Below, in pieces: positions 46,817-56,641 of a DNA stretch of 64,000 bases (position 1 is the first letter of the stretch; every line of letters begins with the position of its first letter). The position numbers and the translations under genes are program-made. The notes beneath the pieces are model-generated. The model did not search any database. It had not been told where the DNA came from and saw only the letters and a list, made by a program, of their open reading frames with translations. Origin of the DNA: Methanobacterium sp. (lineage in GTDB: Archaea > Methanobacteriota > Methanobacteria > Methanobacteriales > Methanobacteriaceae); contig NZ_JBCFBO010000001.1 in NCBI RefSeq assembly GCF_038562635.1, forward strand, positions 1,466,643 to 1,530,642. The letters run 5' to 3'.

Positions 46817-49800
46817 TCAGTATTTTCCTGTTTTGAATTTCCATGTGTAACCAATACCATTATTTCCTGCCACATCTTTTATGGCTGATGCGGGAATATA
46901 AATCTGGTACCATGTGTAAGCAGACCTTTTACCTGTTTTAAGGTACAATACATTGTTTTTGATCAGTTTGCTTACTGCTATTTTTTTGCCTGTTTTCAGG
47001 TTTTTGATGTATACTTTGGACCAGTTTATGCTGGTTTTGATGTTTTCGCTGAATTTAATATAGAGTGTTTTTGACCTGGAAATGCCTGTACTGCTTTTTT
47101 TAGGGTACATTGATTTTACGTATGGTCGTGTTTTGTCTATGACATATTTTACAGTGTAAACTGGGGATTTATTTCCCGCTTTGTCCACAGCTAAAAACTT
47201 CAAAGTAGTTGAAGAGGTAATGCTAATCTGGCCAGTGTATTTAGTACTTGATGTAGTCGGTGTAGATCCATTTTTAGTGTAATATATAGTTCCAGATTCA
47301 CTCATTTTTAAAGTAACTGCCTTATTAGCATTATAATATCCGCTTGGGACACTAACACTAGCTTTAGGTGCTGTTTTATCAATGGTGTAATTAACCGTGT
47401 AAACTGGAGACAGGTTACCCGCCCCGTCCACTGCTAAAAACTTCAAAGTAGTGGTAGAACCTATTGAAATTGGACCTGTATATTTGATACTGCTCTTAGT
47501 TGGAGTAATGCCGTTTGTAGTGTAGTAAATAGTTCCAATTTCGCTCATTGAAAGACTAACACTTTTGGCAGTATTATATAAACCGCTTGGGACGTTAGCA
47601 CCCACAGTAGGGGATATATTATCTGTTATAGTGTATGTTTCTATGTAAACTGAACTCCAATTAGTTGCAGAATCCACTGCAGCGAATTTAAGAGTCATTG
47701 TACTATTCACCATAACAGGAGATGTATATTTGATTTTTGCGCTGCTTTTTCGTGGATCTGAACCATCTTTAGTGTAATATATAGTCGTTTCTGCAGTTGA
47801 TGTAAGGTTCACCATCTGTGTTGTATTGTAATTACCCCCACATATACTGGCATGAAGGATAAATGGCACGAGATATGCATACTTTAAACGGGAATTTGCA
47901 GTTGTATAACTCACATTTGGAATCCCTGATGGGCTCAAAGTAAGGGATATCCACTGCCCCACACCATCAACAGTGTCGATATAGTTATCAGTTATCCATC
48001 CAGAACCTTCTTTATAAGCATATTTTAAATTCTGTGTTGTAGAATCCTGATAAACTATTAATGGACTATTTGATTGAGTTAATACCAGTTTACTGCATAA
48101 TGACTTTAAATTGCTGACAACTTCAGTAATCCACTTCGTACCGTTCCAATAGGCGTATTTCAAGCTCCCATTAGTCCCATTATTAACATTATAACTTATA
48201 CATGGATTACCTGAAGAATCAAGTGCAAGAGAATTCCAGGCTCCAACATTTAACAGGTCTAACATATTTCCATCAACAATTGTTGTTTTCCATACCCCAT
48301 CTGATGTCCTTTCAGCATATCTCAGACTGCCCTGTACAGGACCGCTGACTATATCATAATAACTGATTCTAGGGTTCCCATTTGAATCTACTGCAAGAGA
48401 ATTCCACCTGCCCCCAGATGATTTTGGAGTTACATTTTCTATAACCCACTTTGTACCGTTTTTGTACATGTACTGGAGTTCTCCAGCGCCGTTATTAGCT
48501 GAATTATTGTAATAGCTGATTCTCGGCTGATCGTTATACAAAACCAGGTTAATATATGAAATATAACTGTTTTGATCTAAAATGATTATATGCCATCCAG
48601 TACTATCTTTGTAAGCATATTTCAATTTATCAACAGTATCCTGACCAAAAACCTCACCATAAACCATATGAGGGTTGCCTGAGGAGTCCAGTACAAGGGA
48701 TACATAAAAACCCGCGCCCGCTTTGGTTGAGTCTACAATTTCTATATGCCATCCTTTACTATCCTTGTAAGCATATTTAAGTTCAGGGTAGTCTTTATCT
48801 GATTGTGCAACCTGATAATATGCTATATGGGGGTTTCCTGATTTATCTACAGCAATAGAATTGTATTCACCACTGCTGTCTATAATTGTACTGTTCCATG
48901 TACCCCCTGCACCAGGTTTATCAAGCATATATGTTATAGTAGTTACATTTGATATATGGCCTGCAGCGTCAGCTGCAATGAATTTCAAAACGGTAGTACC
49001 TATGGTGTTAATGTCTATAGGCCATGTGTAAAGTGTACTGTTTGTTGTAGGATTTGAACTGTCCCGAGTATAATATATTTTAGGATTCAAGTCCATTTCA
49101 TCGACTGCACTCAATTCAACATCCTGATCAGAAGTATATAACCCTCCCAGCAAACTTGCTGAAGCTATTGGTGCAGTAATATCTGCCATAATATATGTTT
49201 CAGTGTAAACGGGGCTCCAGTTACCTGCATCATCCACAGTGGCGAATTTAAGAGTTGTATTAGTGTTAATTAAAAGAGAACTGGTATACTGAACTCTTGT
49301 ACTGCTTGTACGTGGATCAGTACCGTCTGTAGTGTAATAGATTACTGGATTAGAATCAATATTATCAATTGCAGTTAAAGTTACAGATTTCCTCGTGTTA
49401 TAAGTACCTCCAGCAATGTCAGCAGAAGCCGTTGGACTGGTTTTATCTATTGTGTAAGTTCTTGTAACTATGTCTGAAACATTTCCAGCATCATCAACTG
49501 CTATGAACTTTAAAGTGATAGTCCCTTCATCACTGAATGTTATTGGATCCTTATAAAGTATACTACTTGTAGTTGGGTCTGAACCATTAAGTGTATAATA
49601 TATTTTTGGGTTAGGGTACAGATTGTCACCTGCAGTTAAGGTAACAGTTTTTAAAGTGTTATATGCACCGCTTGCAATGTCAGAAGAGACATCAATAATT
49701 TTAACGACGATGTATTGAGTTATTTCACTGTTACCATGGTCATTAGTTACTGTTAATTTAACTGTGTAATTACCAGCTGCATTATATGTATATGTTGGGT

Positions 49801-50773
49801 TCTGTTCAGTACTGTCAATCACTCCGTCATTATCAAAATCCCAAGCATATGTTAATGGTTTGACTCCTGTTGACTTGCTGGTAAAATGAACTGTCAGTGG
49901 AACTAATCCACTAGACACGTCTGTAGTAAATGCAGCATTTGCTTTTGGAGAACCCATGACAGCGTAGCCGCTTGGACCTCCTGTCTGTCCAGGCAAAATG
50001 CTGTTTGTCCATCCCATTCCCTGCCCATGAGTGGTATTTGCATTCCATGAGTAAACATTGAAAGCTGCGAGGGAGTAAAGATTATCAAAGCTGTAATTTA
50101 CCTTTACATTTCCATAATTAATGAAAGTATTTCCACCAGGGTAATTAGACCCCAGGAGACCCGCATGTAGGTCTACAAACAATATATAAAACATATTAGA
50201 TGAATCATTCATATCTTCCCCATAAAATATAGGATATGCTGTATCTCCACCTGCAAGCTTCCAGTTTTGAGGTCCGTAAATGAAATCACTCTTATAAAAT
50301 GTTTTATCAATAGTCACTGCTTGATAAGTAACAGAACTGATATCGGGTGCGGTATCCCTGGCATCCGTTGGTGTCCATGTATACCCACTTGCCTTAATGT
50401 GCACTGCGAAGTCATCAGGTATTGTCCCATTGACAGCAATCATTAAAATGACATCGTCCTGATATCCCCTGCCACCAGTATCTGTGACATAAAATACTCC
50501 CGACTGGTTTGAAGTGATTGTATACTGTCCATAATTAGCCCCAGATGTAGAATTAGCAGATACATGAACTGCATTCAGCCCACCACCAGATCCTAAATCC
50601 TGCATGTAATAGGAAGTGTTATCTGTTGTATTAATATAAACATCATTATAATCAGAAATAGGTGTCGTAGAATTTGTAGAATTCACATTATCTGCCGACA
50701 CACTTCCACTAAAAATAAGCATTAAAGCACATATCAGTGCTATAAATATTACACATCTCCCCCAGTTTTTCAA
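46817..50773 (-). CDS. Large secreted surface protein (PKD, six chitobiase-type repeats, propeller-like repeats, Ig-like end)
   Basis: The 1318-residue protein starts with a signal peptide (FIALICALMLIFSGSVSA). A DUF3344-like N-terminal module follows (about 40-280), then a PKD domain (about 285-360, YAWDFDNDGVIDSTEQNPT), three chitobiase/hexosaminidase C-terminal-type repeats (IYYTTDGTDPRTSS pattern, about 365-625), a run of about eight repeats with LKYAYKDS/GWHI and SLALDSSGNPxISY blocks (about 630-1000) that suggest a beta-propeller, three more chitobiase-type repeats, and a Big_5-like Ig domain (YPKKSSTGISRSKTLYIKFSENI, first part). No C-terminal membrane helix is seen, so it may be wall-bound or released. 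An adhesin or cell-surface role is inferred. Confidence 0.85.
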   Translation of the reverse strand: MKNWGRCVIFIALICALMLIFSGSVSADNVNSTNSTTPISDYNDVYINTTDNTSYYMQDLGSGGGLNAVHVSANSTSGANYGQYTITSNQSGVFYVTDTGGRGYQDDVILMIAVNGTIPDDFAVHIKASGYTWTPTDARDTAPDISSVTYQAVTIDKTFYKSDFIYGPQNWKLAGGDTAYPIFYGEDMNDSSNMFYILFVDLHAGLLGSNYPGGNTFINYGNVKVNYSFDNLYSLAAFNVYSWNANTTHGQGMGWTNSILPGQTGGPSGYAVMGSPKANAAFTTDVSSGLVPLTVHFTSKSTGVKPLTYAWDFDNDGVIDSTEQNPTYTYNAAGNYTVKLTVTNDHGNSEITQYIVVKIIDVSSDIASGAYNTLKTVTLTAGDNLYPNPKIYYTLNGSDPTTSSILYKDPITFSDEGTITLKFIAVDDAGNVSDIVTRTYTIDKTSPTASADIAGGTYNTRKSVTLTAIDNIDSNPVIYYTTDGTDPRTSSTRVQYTSSLLINTNTTLKFATVDDAGNWSPVYTETYIMADITAPIASASLLGGLYTSDQDVELSAVDEMDLNPKIYYTRDSSNPTTNSTLYTWPIDINTIGTTVLKFIAADAAGHISNVTTITYMLDKPGAGGTWNSTIIDSSGEYNSIAVDKSGNPHIAYYQVAQSDKDYPELKYAYKDSKGWHIEIVDSTKAGAGFYVSLVLDSSGNPHMVYGEVFGQDTVDKLKYAYKDSTGWHIIILDQNSYISYINLVLYNDQPRISYYNNSANNGAGELQYMYKNGTKWVIENVTPKSSGGRWNSLAVDSNGNPRISYYDIVSGPVQGSLRYAERTSDGVWKTTIVDGNMLDLLNVGAWNSLALDSSGNPCISYNVNNGTNGSLKYAYWNGTKWITEVVSNLKSLCSKLVLTQSNSPLIVYQDSTTQNLKYAYKEGSGWITDNYIDTVDGVGQWISLTLSPSGIPNVSYTTANSRLKYAYLVPFILHASICGGNYNTTQMVNLTSTAETTIYYTKDGSDPRKSSAKIKYTSPVMVNSTMTLKFAAVDSATNWSSVYIETYTITDNISPTVGANVPSGLYNTAKSVSLSMSEIGTIYYTTNGITPTKSSIKYTGPISIGSTTTLKFLAVDGAGNLSPVYTVNYTIDKTAPKASVSVPSGYYNANKAVTLKMSESGTIYYTKNGSTPTTSSTKYTGQISITSSTTLKFLAVDKAGNKSPVYTVKYVIDKTRPYVKSMYPKKSSTGISRSKTLYIKFSENIKTSINWSKVYIKNLKTGKKIAVSKLIKNNVLYLKTGKRSAYTWYQIYIPASAIKDVAGNNGIGYTWKFKTGKY

Positions 50774-50852
50774 TTTTTTGTCCGCCTCCCCTATTTTCGT
50801 TAAAACATGAATGTAATCAATATCAAAATAAAAAAAATAAAAAAAAAATAAA
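50774..50852 (-). terminator. Spacer with T-rich terminator after the 701-residue surface gene
   Basis: On the minus strand the segment 50852-50822 is almost pure T and A with runs of ten and eight T, directly after the stop of the upstream gene. It also carries the ribosome site region of the 1318-residue gene. Confidence 0.5.
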
Positions 50853-52958
50853 TTATTTTTTCCTGCTTAAAGCTAATCCACTTCCTACAAGTAACAGAGC
50901 TGAAACAAGGCCACCAAGCGGTAAACCAGTATCCTGCATAGGTACTGTTTTATTAGTAGTCGTGGTTACTGCATGCACAGTAGTGCCATTATCTGAACCT
51001 GAGCCTGAATCATTACCTGTTGGAGCTGAAACAGCATTTACAAGTAAAAAACCAATGCTACTGTTTAATTCAGGGTCATAACCTTCAGTAGTGACTGTAG
51101 GCTGTAAGTTGTAACTTCCAGCACTTAAAACGCTTACATTAAGCCATAAGTACGGGTCACCGACAGTTACATTACCTAAATTCCAGGTTAAAATTCTGGT
51201 AGCGTTATCATAAGAAACGGTACCTTGATCTACAGTTGCGCCGTTATATTCCAGACCTTCAGGAATCACATAAGTGAATACCACATCATTAGCAGTGCCA
51301 GGTCCATTATTACCCACTTTGAAAGTGTAAATTACCTTATCACCAACTTGAGGGTTGGCCTTAGATGGAGTAACCTGTACATACACATCAGATTTGATGG
51401 TATACGTTTCGCTGTAAACTGGGCTCCAGTTACCAGTAGGGTCAACTGCAGCATATTTAAGCGTGGTTGTGCTGCTTATTGTGATTGGGGCAGAATAGAC
51501 GCTTCTTGTACTGCTTGTTTGCGGATCGCTGCCATCTGTGGTGTAATAAATTGTTGCACTGTCACTGTCATCTGTAGCGTTCAATGTCACGGTTTGTGTG
51601 GTGTTGAAAACTCCTCCAACCTGACTGATATTTACTATTGGTGCTGTAACATCATTAACAGTTATGATTTGAGTTTCGGTGTTGCTACCACCTGCGTTTG
51701 TAGCAGTTAAACTGACAGTGTATACCCCTGGTTTAGTGTAAGTATGAGCAGGGTTCTGTTCAGTTGATGTAGTTCCGTCACCAAAGTCCCAGCTCCAGGA
51801 GGTAGGGCTGTTGGTAGATTGATCATTGAACTGTACATCCATAGGTGCTGATCCATTGGTTGCATTAGCTGTGAAATTAGCTGATGGAACTCCTATAACG
51901 TTATAACCGCCCTGAGCAATGTTACTTGCCATAGGAATACCTGTACCCCAGTTACATGCTGAGAACCATCCGTATGCACCAAATGCAGCGAAGGACTCCA
52001 GATTGTTGAAACTGTAAGTTACCTCGATGGACCCATTGGTAACACCAGAATATGCATTGGTACAAAATGCACCCACATTCAGGTCAATGAACATCAAAGA
52101 GAAATTGTTTGAAGAATCTTGACCTTGATATATGGGATAATTAACGGAATTGGTAGGTTTCCAGCTTTGAGGACCGTAAATGAAATCACTCTTATAAAAT
52201 GTTTCATTTAAAGCATTATCTACCCACATAACATCAGTAAGTGATGATGTTGAAGGATTAGTAAGCGCAGGAGCAGGTATAGTATATGTGTAACCGCTGG
52301 ATGTAATAGTAACACTAAAATCATCAGGAATCGTTCCATTAACAGCAAGCAATAAAATTGCATCGTCCATATGTCCTATACCTCCGCTAAAAACAATCCA
52401 AAAAGTTCCAGACTGGCTGGTTGAATTTGTTTTTGTACCATATTTGTTGGTAGGATCTGTGGATATCTGAACAGGGTTCATTCCACCGCCCCCGCGGGCA
52501 ATATAATAACTGTTAGGGACATAAATTGTTGAATAATCCCCTTCTTTATTTACACCATTAGGCATGTCATACTTCACACCGGCATCATTAGCAACATAGA
52601 ATACAATCCCATTATTGCTAGTTAACACGCTGGTAGCGTTCCAAGCAGTTATATAATTTTTCTTGGTCACATTACTGCTTCCATCGCTGTTTAATACATT
52701 AAGCTTAACTGTATAAGCCCCTACAGCGCTGTAAGTGTGTGTTGGGTTTTTCAGTGTGGAAGTATTTCCGTCACCAAAATCCCAGTTCCAAGAAGTAGGA
52801 TTTCCAGAAGAAGTGTCGTTAAACTGAACCGTCAACGGAGCAAAACCATTAGTAGTGTTACTCGTGAAATTAGCAGACGGTGAAGCTGCAGATACACTTC
52901 CACATAGAATAAACATCATAGCAAAAGCAAGAGCTATTACTAGTATACTCTTTCGCAT
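50853..52958 (-). CDS. PKD-domain surface protein with C-terminal anchor signal
   Basis: The protein of about 701 residues has a signal peptide (VIALAFAMMFILCGSVSA), a PKD domain (about 30-105), a DUF3344-like module (about 110-370) closely related to that of the 1318-residue neighbour, a second PKD domain, one chitobiase-type repeat (IYYTTDGSDPQTSS), a DUF11 domain (about 525-640) and a Ser/Thr/Asn-rich stretch. It ends with TGLPLGGLVSALLLVGSGLA followed by SRKK, a tripartite motif-helix-basic tail like those used for sortase-type anchoring. GGAGGT lies 4 bases before the ATG at 52958; the earlier ATG overlaps this site and is rejected. Confidence 0.85.
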   Translation of the reverse strand: MRKSILVIALAFAMMFILCGSVSAASPSANFTSNTTNGFAPLTVQFNDTSSGNPTSWNWDFGDGNTSTLKNPTHTYSAVGAYTVKLNVLNSDGSSNVTKKNYITAWNATSVLTSNNGIVFYVANDAGVKYDMPNGVNKEGDYSTIYVPNSYYIARGGGGMNPVQISTDPTNKYGTKTNSTSQSGTFWIVFSGGIGHMDDAILLLAVNGTIPDDFSVTITSSGYTYTIPAPALTNPSTSSLTDVMWVDNALNETFYKSDFIYGPQSWKPTNSVNYPIYQGQDSSNNFSLMFIDLNVGAFCTNAYSGVTNGSIEVTYSFNNLESFAAFGAYGWFSACNWGTGIPMASNIAQGGYNVIGVPSANFTANATNGSAPMDVQFNDQSTNSPTSWSWDFGDGTTSTEQNPAHTYTKPGVYTVSLTATNAGGSNTETQIITVNDVTAPIVNISQVGGVFNTTQTVTLNATDDSDSATIYYTTDGSDPQTSSTRSVYSAPITISSTTTLKYAAVDPTGNWSPVYSETYTIKSDVYVQVTPSKANPQVGDKVIYTFKVGNNGPGTANDVVFTYVIPEGLEYNGATVDQGTVSYDNATRILTWNLGNVTVGDPYLWLNVSVLSAGSYNLQPTVTTEGYDPELNSSIGFLLVNAVSAPTGNDSGSGSDNGTTVHAVTTTTNKTVPMQDTGLPLGGLVSALLLVGSGLALSRKK

Positions 52959-53582
52959 TTTAACCTCCATTTAATTCGAATGATTGGATCAAAATAAAGA
53001 TCCATAACTAAGAATATACGAAGTAAATATATAAGCATATCGATTTTACGTATGTTTAAAGCTTATTTATTACTTATTCTTAAAACTAAGTCTTATTAGT
53101 AGATTTTCATCTTATTGTATTAATTTATGCTAAAATTAGGATATAACAAATATGGTGATAATCTAATATTGAAAATTAGATAAGTATATTGAATTTTAAT
53201 TAGTAAAGGGCAATTTAAACACTTAAATTAGGCTTCTAATTGATATGAAATTAAATGCATGTCATATTAAAGGGCCAAAATTATAAAAATTATATATTAG
53301 AATTTTTTGGTTAAATTAATATAAAAATAAGGAACAATAACTAATTTAGTATGATATTTATGCTTTTTTACACGTTTATAGTTCTTAAATAGTTATTAAC
53401 CATTTAAAAAAAATAAAGATAAATAATACATTTATATCAAGTTAACTTGAAATTACCAATTTAAAATAAATAGAAAGTAAAAATAATGCCTAAATTTTGT
53501 GTAAAATTCAAATTTAAGCTTTAAATCAATTAATGATACGAATATATCTTAAAATCACTCATGCGGTGTATACTCTTAAAAT
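52959..53582. promoter_or_regulatory. AT-rich intergenic region with promoter of the 701-residue surface gene
   Basis: On the minus strand CGATATGCTTATATAT (53027-53042) is a likely promoter for the surface gene 70 bases downstream. On the plus strand TTTATAT is followed by a perfect 12-base palindrome CAAGTTAACTTG at 53438-53449, without a clear gene behind it. The rest is AT-rich DNA without a supported gene. Confidence 0.45.
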
Positions 53583-54278
53583 TTATCCCCTGTTTACAGC
53601 CTTCAGCACACTGCCGTCTTTCTCAACAAAAAGGATCACCTTACCGTTCACTGGACATGGTTTAATGAGTTTACTGGAGTTGAAAATCAAACCACTTGTA
53701 ATTGACTGCCCATCAAGGGTGTATATGCCATCAATACCACCATCCAGAAGCTCTTCAGCAGTTTTCTGGCCGGTGATCTTTTTGGGTCCCACCACTAAAA
53801 ACCTCCCATCATTTTTAGTTGATGCAAGGCCTAAACCCGCCATAGCACCAATAACTCCATCTTCCGTACCGCCTAAACCTTCAAGTCGGATCCCAAGGTT
53901 ATGCGCTAAATTCCTTGCTTTTTCCTGATTCAATATGGTGTATTTAGCGTCGTTTCCAAAAGCAGCGAGTGCAGGTGTGATCTGACTTTCATGGGCAACT
54001 GCAAGTCCTGGATCACTTCCTTCTATAAAATCGTCCATCATTTCACCCTTTACCACTTCAAACAACCCATCAATAGCATCTATTTCCCTGTTTTCAATAT
54101 GGATCACTGAACACGTGTTGTGGGATGTATAAGGGATATCTGGATGTTTATACAACTGGTGGCGTGTAACACCGTAAACTGGATAATCTTTTGAAAGTTC
54201 TTTAGCAATTGTACGTGATAATTTACCTGTTCCCCTAGATTCAAGGTTGTCTGTATCGTCCATGCATATGTAAATCAT
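53583..54278 (-). CDS. TiaS-like protein lacking the C-terminal domains (paralogue 2)
   Basis: The 231-residue protein is a close paralogue of the one at 42511-43212, with ICMDDTDNLESRGTGKLSRT, VYGVTRHQLYKHPDIPY, GLAVAHESQITPALAAFG, GGTEDGVIGAMAGLGLA and KPCPVNGKVILFV. It keeps the DDTD motif of the TiaS N-terminal domain, where the paralogue has DDTG. GGAG precedes the ATG. It is the last gene of the hdrC-hdrB-hdrA-like operon, 11 bases after hdrA, so it may serve that system. Its reaction is unknown. Confidence 0.65.
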   Translation of the reverse strand: MIYICMDDTDNLESRGTGKLSRTIAKELSKDYPVYGVTRHQLYKHPDIPYTSHNTCSVIHIENREIDAIDGLFEVVKGEMMDDFIEGSDPGLAVAHESQITPALAAFGNDAKYTILNQEKARNLAHNLGIRLEGLGGTEDGVIGAMAGLGLASTKNDGRFLVVGPKKITGQKTAEELLDGGIDGIYTLDGQSITSGLIFNSSKLIKPCPVNGKVILFVEKDGSVLKAVNRG

Positions 54279-54289
54279 TTTAAATCTCC

Positions 54290-56641
54290 TTAATTGTCTT
54301 TGTGTTTTTTATTTTTATTATAAGTTCTATTAACTAAGCTTGAAAATTCCTTAAGTTTTGATGCGAGGCCTTTATAATGAGGCAAATAAGCCTCGTAGAA
54401 ATATATTCTTTCTGGACCAATTCCTGCTTTTTCTAATTCATCTTTCAATTCTTCTACTTTAAGCATTAACTTCTCACTTACATGACTTCCTGCAACATTT
54501 CCAGTCCCATCACCCAAAAATATACCTGCTGCACCCATTTTAAATGCATGAAGTATATGTTTAGGTTCTAACCTTAAAATAGAAGGAACTTTAATAATTC
54601 GAACCTCTGAAGGGTAGTTTAACCTGTTTTTACCCATACTATCAGCCGCAGTGTAGGCAATTTCTTTATCAAGAAATGCAATAACTGCAGGAGTCCCTGT
54701 ACTCAAACATCCATCGATCCTTGCAAAAATATCTTCATCACTGCTTAAAGGTAAAGAGATTGCATTATTTTGACATTTTGATATACACCCTCCACACCCA
54801 GAACATGCAACTGGATCAACCTGAATAGTTTCACCGAGATATACTGCGCCTGAATGACACAAATCTATGCATTCTTCGCACATTAAACATCTATAATGAT
54901 CAACAACGGCAAAATCAGGTTCTATTTCAATATTACCCTGAGAAATTAATTCTGCAACCTGTGATGCTGCTGAACGGGACATATTTATAGATGCTGTGAC
55001 ATCCATAGCTTCTTTTGCAGTGCCGCAGACAAACATTCCAGACACAGTTGTCTGGGTAGGTTCCATTTTGGAATTTTTTTCCTTTACAAACATTTCAGGT
55101 GTAAGACTTACTCCAAGGGCATTTTCTATATCCAGTATATCTTCTGGAGGCTCAACAGCGCACGAAAGTACCACCATATCATTTTCTATGTCCAAAATGC
55201 CCCCACCAAGGGTATCTTCTACTCTAGCTACAAATTTGTCTTTATCTTTTTTAACTTCGGCCACCTTTCCCCTGATGAACTTAATTGTTTTCTCACCTTT
55301 TTTCTGGGTTTCAAAGTAGTAATTTTCATAAGTCCCCGGGGTTCTCATGTCAGTATAACAGATATAAATTTCCACGCCTTTGTAATGATCTATAATATAA
55401 TTAGCATGTTTTAATGCCACCATACAGCATATTGTGGAGCAGTGGGGTATTGAACCTTCTTTCCTATCCCTTGAACCCACACACTGGATCATTACAATTC
55501 TACGGGGTTTTTTTCCTGTTGAAGGAACAACCAGTTTACCAGATGTGGGCCCGTTTACTGCAAGTATCCTTGCAAGTTCCATCTGGGTAATTACATCCTG
55601 ATACTTTTTGTAGCCAAATTCCTCTTTATTCTCCGGATTAAGTTCTTGATGTCCAGTAGCGATTATGACCGCGCCAACATTTAAAGTTGTTTCAGTTGCC
55701 TGACGGTCCAGATCAATTGCCCCAGCAGGGCACGATTCTACACATGTTCCGCATTTAACACATACATCTCCCTCTATTGTATAAGATAATGGAACCGCCT
55801 GTGAAAATGGTTTATATGCAGCTTTTCGAGTTGATAAACTTGCGTTCCAATCATCACCAGTTACAACATTACATGCACTGGAACATTTCCCGCATGCATT
55901 ACATTTTTCTTCATCCACAAATTTAGGGCCTGTTAAAATATCAACCGTGAAATTTCCAGCATGCCCAGCGACGCCTGTGACCTGAGACTGGGAAAGAATT
56001 TCTATATTTGGATTTTCTGCCACTTCACCCATTAAAGGGCCTAAAGAACACATGGCACATTCTTCGCTAAGTGTATCTGCAGAAAATACTTTCCCTACCT
56101 TTACCATATTGCCCCCAATTGAAGGGGTTTTCTCTACAAGGTAAACTTTTATATTCTGCCTTGCAAGTGAAAGAGATGCTGTGATCCCTGAGATTCCGCC
56201 CCCAACTACCAGGGCACTTTTTACAACTGACAAACTGGTTTTTTCATGATGAACTGCCTGTTTAGCACCATTTATGGCCGAATTAACTATATCGATAGCC
56301 CTACTGGTAGGATCAGGGTCTTTATCAACCCATGCGCACTGCTCACGTATATTGGCCACTTCCAGCAGATAAGGGTTAATTCCCACACTTTCGGCACATC
56401 TGCGGAATTCTTTCTCATGCATATTTGGAGAACATGCTGCAATAACAATTCTATCAACATTTGACGACTCAATACTTCCTTTAATCTTATTTTGACCTTC
56501 AACTGAGCAAATATAAGGATTTTCCTCCATAAGAATTACATCATCATCTGAGATGGCATTTTTCAAGTGCCCAATATCAATTTCACCGGAAATATTTCCC
56601 CCGCACTGGCAGATGAAAACACCTATTTTAGCATCACTCAT
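54290..56641 (-). CDS. HdrA-like flavoprotein with degenerate MvhD-like C-terminus
   Basis: The 783-residue protein has an N-terminal HdrA domain (GVFICQCGGNI; CSPNMHEKEF), an FAD-binding fold (VVGGGISGITASLSLA, about 145-160) with the cluster-rich ECAMCSLGPLM, and two internal ferredoxin motifs (CNACGKCSSAC, CVKCGTCVESCP). It then has IQCVGSRD and CSTICC, two C-terminal ferredoxin motifs (CLMCEECIDLC, CSGCGGCISKC) and a final MvhD-like part (about 655-770). That last part has lost the cysteines that hold the [2Fe-2S] cluster of MvhD. HdrA proteins bifurcate electrons between heterodisulfide-type substrates and ferredoxin. Its ATG overlaps the hdrB stop (ATGA). Confidence 0.85.
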   Translation of the reverse strand: MSDAKIGVFICQCGGNISGEIDIGHLKNAISDDDVILMEENPYICSVEGQNKIKGSIESSNVDRIVIAACSPNMHEKEFRRCAESVGINPYLLEVANIREQCAWVDKDPDPTSRAIDIVNSAINGAKQAVHHEKTSLSVVKSALVVGGGISGITASLSLARQNIKVYLVEKTPSIGGNMVKVGKVFSADTLSEECAMCSLGPLMGEVAENPNIEILSQSQVTGVAGHAGNFTVDILTGPKFVDEEKCNACGKCSSACNVVTGDDWNASLSTRKAAYKPFSQAVPLSYTIEGDVCVKCGTCVESCPAGAIDLDRQATETTLNVGAVIIATGHQELNPENKEEFGYKKYQDVITQMELARILAVNGPTSGKLVVPSTGKKPRRIVMIQCVGSRDRKEGSIPHCSTICCMVALKHANYIIDHYKGVEIYICYTDMRTPGTYENYYFETQKKGEKTIKFIRGKVAEVKKDKDKFVARVEDTLGGGILDIENDMVVLSCAVEPPEDILDIENALGVSLTPEMFVKEKNSKMEPTQTTVSGMFVCGTAKEAMDVTASINMSRSAASQVAELISQGNIEIEPDFAVVDHYRCLMCEECIDLCHSGAVYLGETIQVDPVACSGCGGCISKCQNNAISLPLSSDEDIFARIDGCLSTGTPAVIAFLDKEIAYTAADSMGKNRLNYPSEVRIIKVPSILRLEPKHILHAFKMGAAGIFLGDGTGNVAGSHVSEKLMLKVEELKDELEKAGIGPERIYFYEAYLPHYKGLASKLKEFSSLVNRTYNKNKKHKDN

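Noticed and set aside
51225..51710. 161-codon plus-strand open frame inside the 701-residue surface gene
   Set aside because: Antisense to PKD/chitobiase repeats; length comes from low stop frequency opposite Thr/Asn-rich codons.
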